Below, piece by piece: positions 43,710 to 45,504 of a stretch of 45,504 nt of DNA (its first letter is position 1; every line of letters starts with the position of its first letter). The stretch covers positions 1 to 45,504 of the forward strand of contig CAMVKS010000020.1 in assembly GCA_947167995.1 (NCBI GenBank), given 5' to 3'. The notes under the pieces are model-generated. The model was not told where the DNA came from. It did not search any database and saw nothing but the letters and a program-made list of their open reading frames with translations. This DNA comes from an uncultured Prevotellaceae bacterium. Lineage in GTDB: Bacteria; Bacteroidota; Bacteroidia; Bacteroidales; Muribaculaceae. The translations under genes and the position numbers were made by a program.

Positions 43710-44134
43710 ACGCCGCGCGTGCGGCGCAATACTTGACCACCACCAGGATTTTTCTCTCGCAACTTGCCGATTGACTCTTATCCTCTCGACTGCAACTTTT
43801 ACGCCGCGCATGCGGCGCAATACTTGACCACCACCGGGATTCTTCTCTCGCAACCTGCCGCTAGGATTCTTTTCTCGCAACCTGCCGCTCGACTCTTATC
43901 CTCTTGACTGCAACTTTTACGCCGCGCATGCGGCGCAATACTTGACCACCACCAGGATTCTTTTCTCGCAACCTGCCGCTCGACTCTTATCCTCTCGACT
44001 GCAACTTTTACGCCGCGCTTGCGGCGCAATACTTGACCACCACCAGGATTCTTTTCTCGCAACCTGCCGATTGACTCTTATCCTCTTGACTGCAACTTTT
44101 ACGCCGCGCGTGCGGCGCAATACTTGACCACCAC
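43710..44134. repeat. Tandem array of five REP-like hairpin units, period 91 nt
   Basis: Units begin at 43710, 43801, 43919, 44010 and 44101, so the step is 91, 118, 91, 91. Each starts ACGCCGCGC[NT]GCGGCGC-like: CGCCGC pairs with GCGGCG around a loop GCGT, GCAT, GCAT, GCTT, GCGT. Then come AATACTTGACCACCAC and a conserved stretch with TCTCGCAACCTGCCG and GACTCTTATCCTCT. The 118-nt step is due to a 27-nt internal duplication (43863-43889). The last unit is cut after about 34 nt. The intervals are conserved, so this is not CRISPR. Minus-strand open frames here are by-products of the repeat. Confidence 0.9.
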
Positions 44135-44192
44135 TCTTCTCTAACTCTCGCCTCATCACTCGCCTCTCGTGTTGTTAATGGTTTGTGTATTG

Positions 44193-44208
44193 CGAGGCAA
44201 GCGCCTCG
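44193..44208. other. Short GC-rich hairpin between array and transposase
   Basis: CGAGGC (44193-44198) pairs with GCCTCG (44203-44208) around AAGC. It differs from the array hairpin in sequence but has a similar size and GC content. Otherwise 44135-44288 contains nothing recognised. Confidence 0.4.
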
Positions 44209-44288
44209 TTCATGTCGCAGTTATTGTGGCAATTCTCGCTCTTGAGATAAAAACACCTTCATTCTTTGGTAAAAATGTGAAAAACCAC

Positions 44289-44296
44289 TATTTTTG
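44289..44296 (+). promoter_or_regulatory. Bacteroidota -7 box TATTTTTG
   Basis: TATTTTTG followed by CAC ends five nt before the ATG at 44302, again predicting an almost leaderless transcript. Confidence 0.5.
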
Positions 44297-44301
44297 CACT
44301 T

Positions 44302-45273
44302 ATGGATGATTATCGCAATGAACAACGGCGGCAGTGGTGGCAGCGCAATGCCGGGAAATACCAGAAGAAGCCTTCAATGTCGCGCCGCATGGCTGGTCAT
44401 GACTATTATGGGCGCTGCATCTACATGATAACGATTGTTGTTGCCGGCCGCCGCAAGCTGCTGGGCACTCTATGTGGTCCTGACGAGAGCCACATGGCAT
44501 GGGTTAAGGCTTCGGCTTTGGGCGATGCCGTGAAACGCTACTGGCACGAGATTCCATTGCATCACCCTCATGTAAAAGTGCTTAGAGGCCAGCTTATGCC
44601 CGACCATTTCCACGGCATCCTTTTTGTGACCGAGAAGACCAGCGTGCCTCTTGGCACAATTATTAATAGTTTCAAGAAGGCGTGCACCTTCGCGGCTCGC
44701 GAGTTGAATATTGCCACGCCGTTGTGGGAGAGCGATTACCATGACCTTATCCTAAGCTCAAGAGGCCAATTGAGCAGCATGATAAACTATGTTGACGACA
44801 ACCCGCGGCGGCTGTGGGTGAAAAGAAACAACAGCGATTTCTTCAAAGTGAGAAAAATGGTTGAGGCAGGCGGGCAGCAGGTGGAAGCCCTCGGGAACCT
44901 GTTCCTGCTCGACTTTCCTGTGATAACCGCCGTGCAATGCACTCGTAAGCTGACAAAAGAACAGATTCAAGCGCAAGTGGAGCATTTTCTTGCACTGGCA
45001 CAACGCGGCGTGGTGCTCGTGTCACCAGCCATCAGTCCAGGCGAAAAAGAGGTGATTAAAGCGGCACAAGCCGCCCACTGCAAGGTGATAAAGATTGTGG
45101 ACAACGGTTTCACGTCGCTTTCCAAGCCTTCGGGCGAGGACTTTGATGCCTGCTCCCGTGGCGACCTGCTGCTCATTTCACCTTTTAAGCACCAGAACCA
45201 TCGCACAGGCCTCACCGAGCAGATTTGCTACCACCTCAATGCCCTTGCCGCCGCCATAGCCACCACCTCATAA
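44302..45273 (+). CDS. Y1/HUH transposase (RAYT-like) fused to Rossmann/SLOG-like domain
   Basis: This 323-residue protein has two parts. Residues about 35-175 are a Y1 transposase domain with the HUH motif His102-Phe-His104 in MPDHFHGILFV and the candidate nucleophile Tyr163 in INYVDDNPRRLW. Residues about 205-320 look like a Rossmann-type fold of the DprA/SLOG kind: VVLVSPAISPGEKEVIKAA, then KVIKIVDNGF, then FDACSRGDLLLISPF and a C-terminal helix. A typical RAYT ends soon after the Tyr helix, so the second domain is an extra. The gene lies between five upstream and two downstream copies of the same GC-rich hairpin, all in one orientation. The catalytic residues look intact. The SLOG assignment is by eye only. 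Confidence 0.85.
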   Translation: MDDYRNEQRRQWWQRNAGKYQKKPSMSRRMAGHDYYGRCIYMITIVVAGRRKLLGTLCGPDESHMAWVKASALGDAVKRYWHEIPLHHPHVKVLRGQLMPDHFHGILFVTEKTSVPLGTIINSFKKACTFAARELNIATPLWESDYHDLILSSRGQLSSMINYVDDNPRRLWVKRNNSDFFKVRKMVEAGGQQVEALGNLFLLDFPVITAVQCTRKLTKEQIQAQVEHFLALAQRGVVLVSPAISPGEKEVIKAAQAAHCKVIKIVDNGFTSLSKPSGEDFDACSRGDLLLISPFKHQNHRTGLTEQICYHLNALAAAIATTS

Positions 45274-45306
45274 CGGATGAGATGCAAATCGCTTTACTGC
45301 TCTTGA

Positions 45307-45338
45307 ACGCCGCGCTTGCGGCTCAATACTCGACAACC
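45307..45338. repeat. REP-like hairpin, right flank copy 1
   Basis: ACGCCGCGCTTGCGGCTCAA followed by TACTCGACAACC matches the array units with a few changes; the stem is GCCGC/GCGGC with a GCTT loop core. Confidence 0.8.
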
Positions 45339-45376
45339 TCGCCGCTCTCCCCTCGCGCCACAATGCTGCTTCTTGA

Positions 45377-45410
45377 ACGCCGCGCTTGCGGCGCAATACT
45401 CGACCACCAC
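45377..45410. repeat. REP-like hairpin, right flank copy 2
   Basis: ACGCCGCGCTTGCGGCGCAA followed by TACTCGACCACCAC is nearly identical to the array units (TACTCGACC for TACTTGACC). It is 70 nt after right copy 1; both are preceded by CTTGA. Confidence 0.85.
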
Positions 45411-45421
45411 TCCTCCCTCTA

Positions 45422-45504
45422 CACCTCTCCACTCTCGTCTCTCCACTCTCACCTCTCCACTCTCACCTCTCCACTCTCACCTCTCCACTCCACCTCTCCA
45501 CTCC
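45422..45504. repeat. Tandem array of 14-nt units (CACCTCTCCACTCT) running off right edge
   Basis: Six units are visible: three perfect copies of CACCTCTCCACTCT, one with CGT at its start, and two ending ACTCC. The unit is two related heptamers (CACCTCT, CCACTCT), so the period again is a multiple of seven. The strand is purely pyrimidine plus A with hardly any G. It continues past the window. Confidence 0.85.

Noticed and set aside
43710-44134. CRISPR array
   Set aside because: The intervals between hairpins are as conserved as the hairpins, there are no unique spacers, and no cas genes are near.
43647-44159. Several overlapping minus-strand frames in the hairpin array
   Set aside because: They repeat the array sequence in different frames, have no start signals, and exist only because the units lack stops.

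Overview
The window reads as chromosomal DNA of a gut-type Bacteroidales bacterium, closest in style to Muribaculaceae or Prevotellaceae. The grounds are: many genes are preceded by the Bacteroidota -7 box TAnnTTTG; several families are typical of the phylum (DUF4956, DUF2490, DUF3822, DUF5715, SRPBCC next to pyrE, TM2, GxxExxY); and the secreted proteins are large and modular, with chitobiase-type repeats, starch-binding modules and dockerin-like repeats. No tRNA, rRNA, prophage or CRISPR array was seen. The species cannot be fixed from this sequence.

Layout. 1-1.05 kb: the start of a secreted protein running off the left edge, and a small lipoprotein (both -). 1.2-3.6 kb: a Tat-type PIG-L deacetylase, a transposase remnant, and an AT-rich acyltransferase behind a structured leader. 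3.6-5.9 kb: VTC-domain / DUF4956 / DUF2490 operon. 6-11.8 kb (-): pyrG, yidC, a zinc-ribbon TM2 protein, a GH25 muramidase and a secreted protein. 11.9-12.95 kb: a REP-associated Y1 transposase between two identical 43-nt palindromes. 13.3-19.6 kb: a TraB/GumN protein, then a TolC / HlyD / two ABC-2 permease operon with no ATPase gene. 19.6-24.4 kb (-): rsmD and DUF3822; a DUF6249-like / ECF sigma / small membrane protein module; SRPBCC and pyrE. 24.5-28.3 kb (+): an M15-like DUF5715 protein, aqpZ, a lipoprotein, a polyprenyl synthase and TatD. 28.3-37.3 kb: CotH-kinase/dockerin/starch-binding protein, a LysM protein (-) and a 1677-residue GH13 amylase with several starch-binding modules. 37.5-38.5 kb: a possible small RNA and a GxxExxY gene with an internally deleted copy of itself. 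38.5-43.6 kb: a 1712-residue modular secreted protein. 43.7-45.5 kb: a five-unit array of about 91 nt with a GC-rich hairpin in each unit, then a Y1 transposase carrying a Rossmann/SLOG-like C-terminal domain, then two more copies of the hairpin.

How it fits together. The core genes cover nucleotide synthesis (pyrG, pyrE), membrane insertion (yidC), rRNA methylation and isoprenoid synthesis. The accessory genes act mostly at the envelope or on glycans. Starch-binding modules link the CotH protein to the amylase, and the amylase and the 1712-residue protein share C-terminal domains. Two distinct REP/RAYT-type units, a self-derived GxxExxY repeat and 7-nt-period tandem repeats in at least six intergenic gaps make this a window rich in small-repeat activity. 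The strongest candidate for an undescribed system is the hairpin array with its Y1-Rossmann fusion protein at 43.7-45.4 kb.
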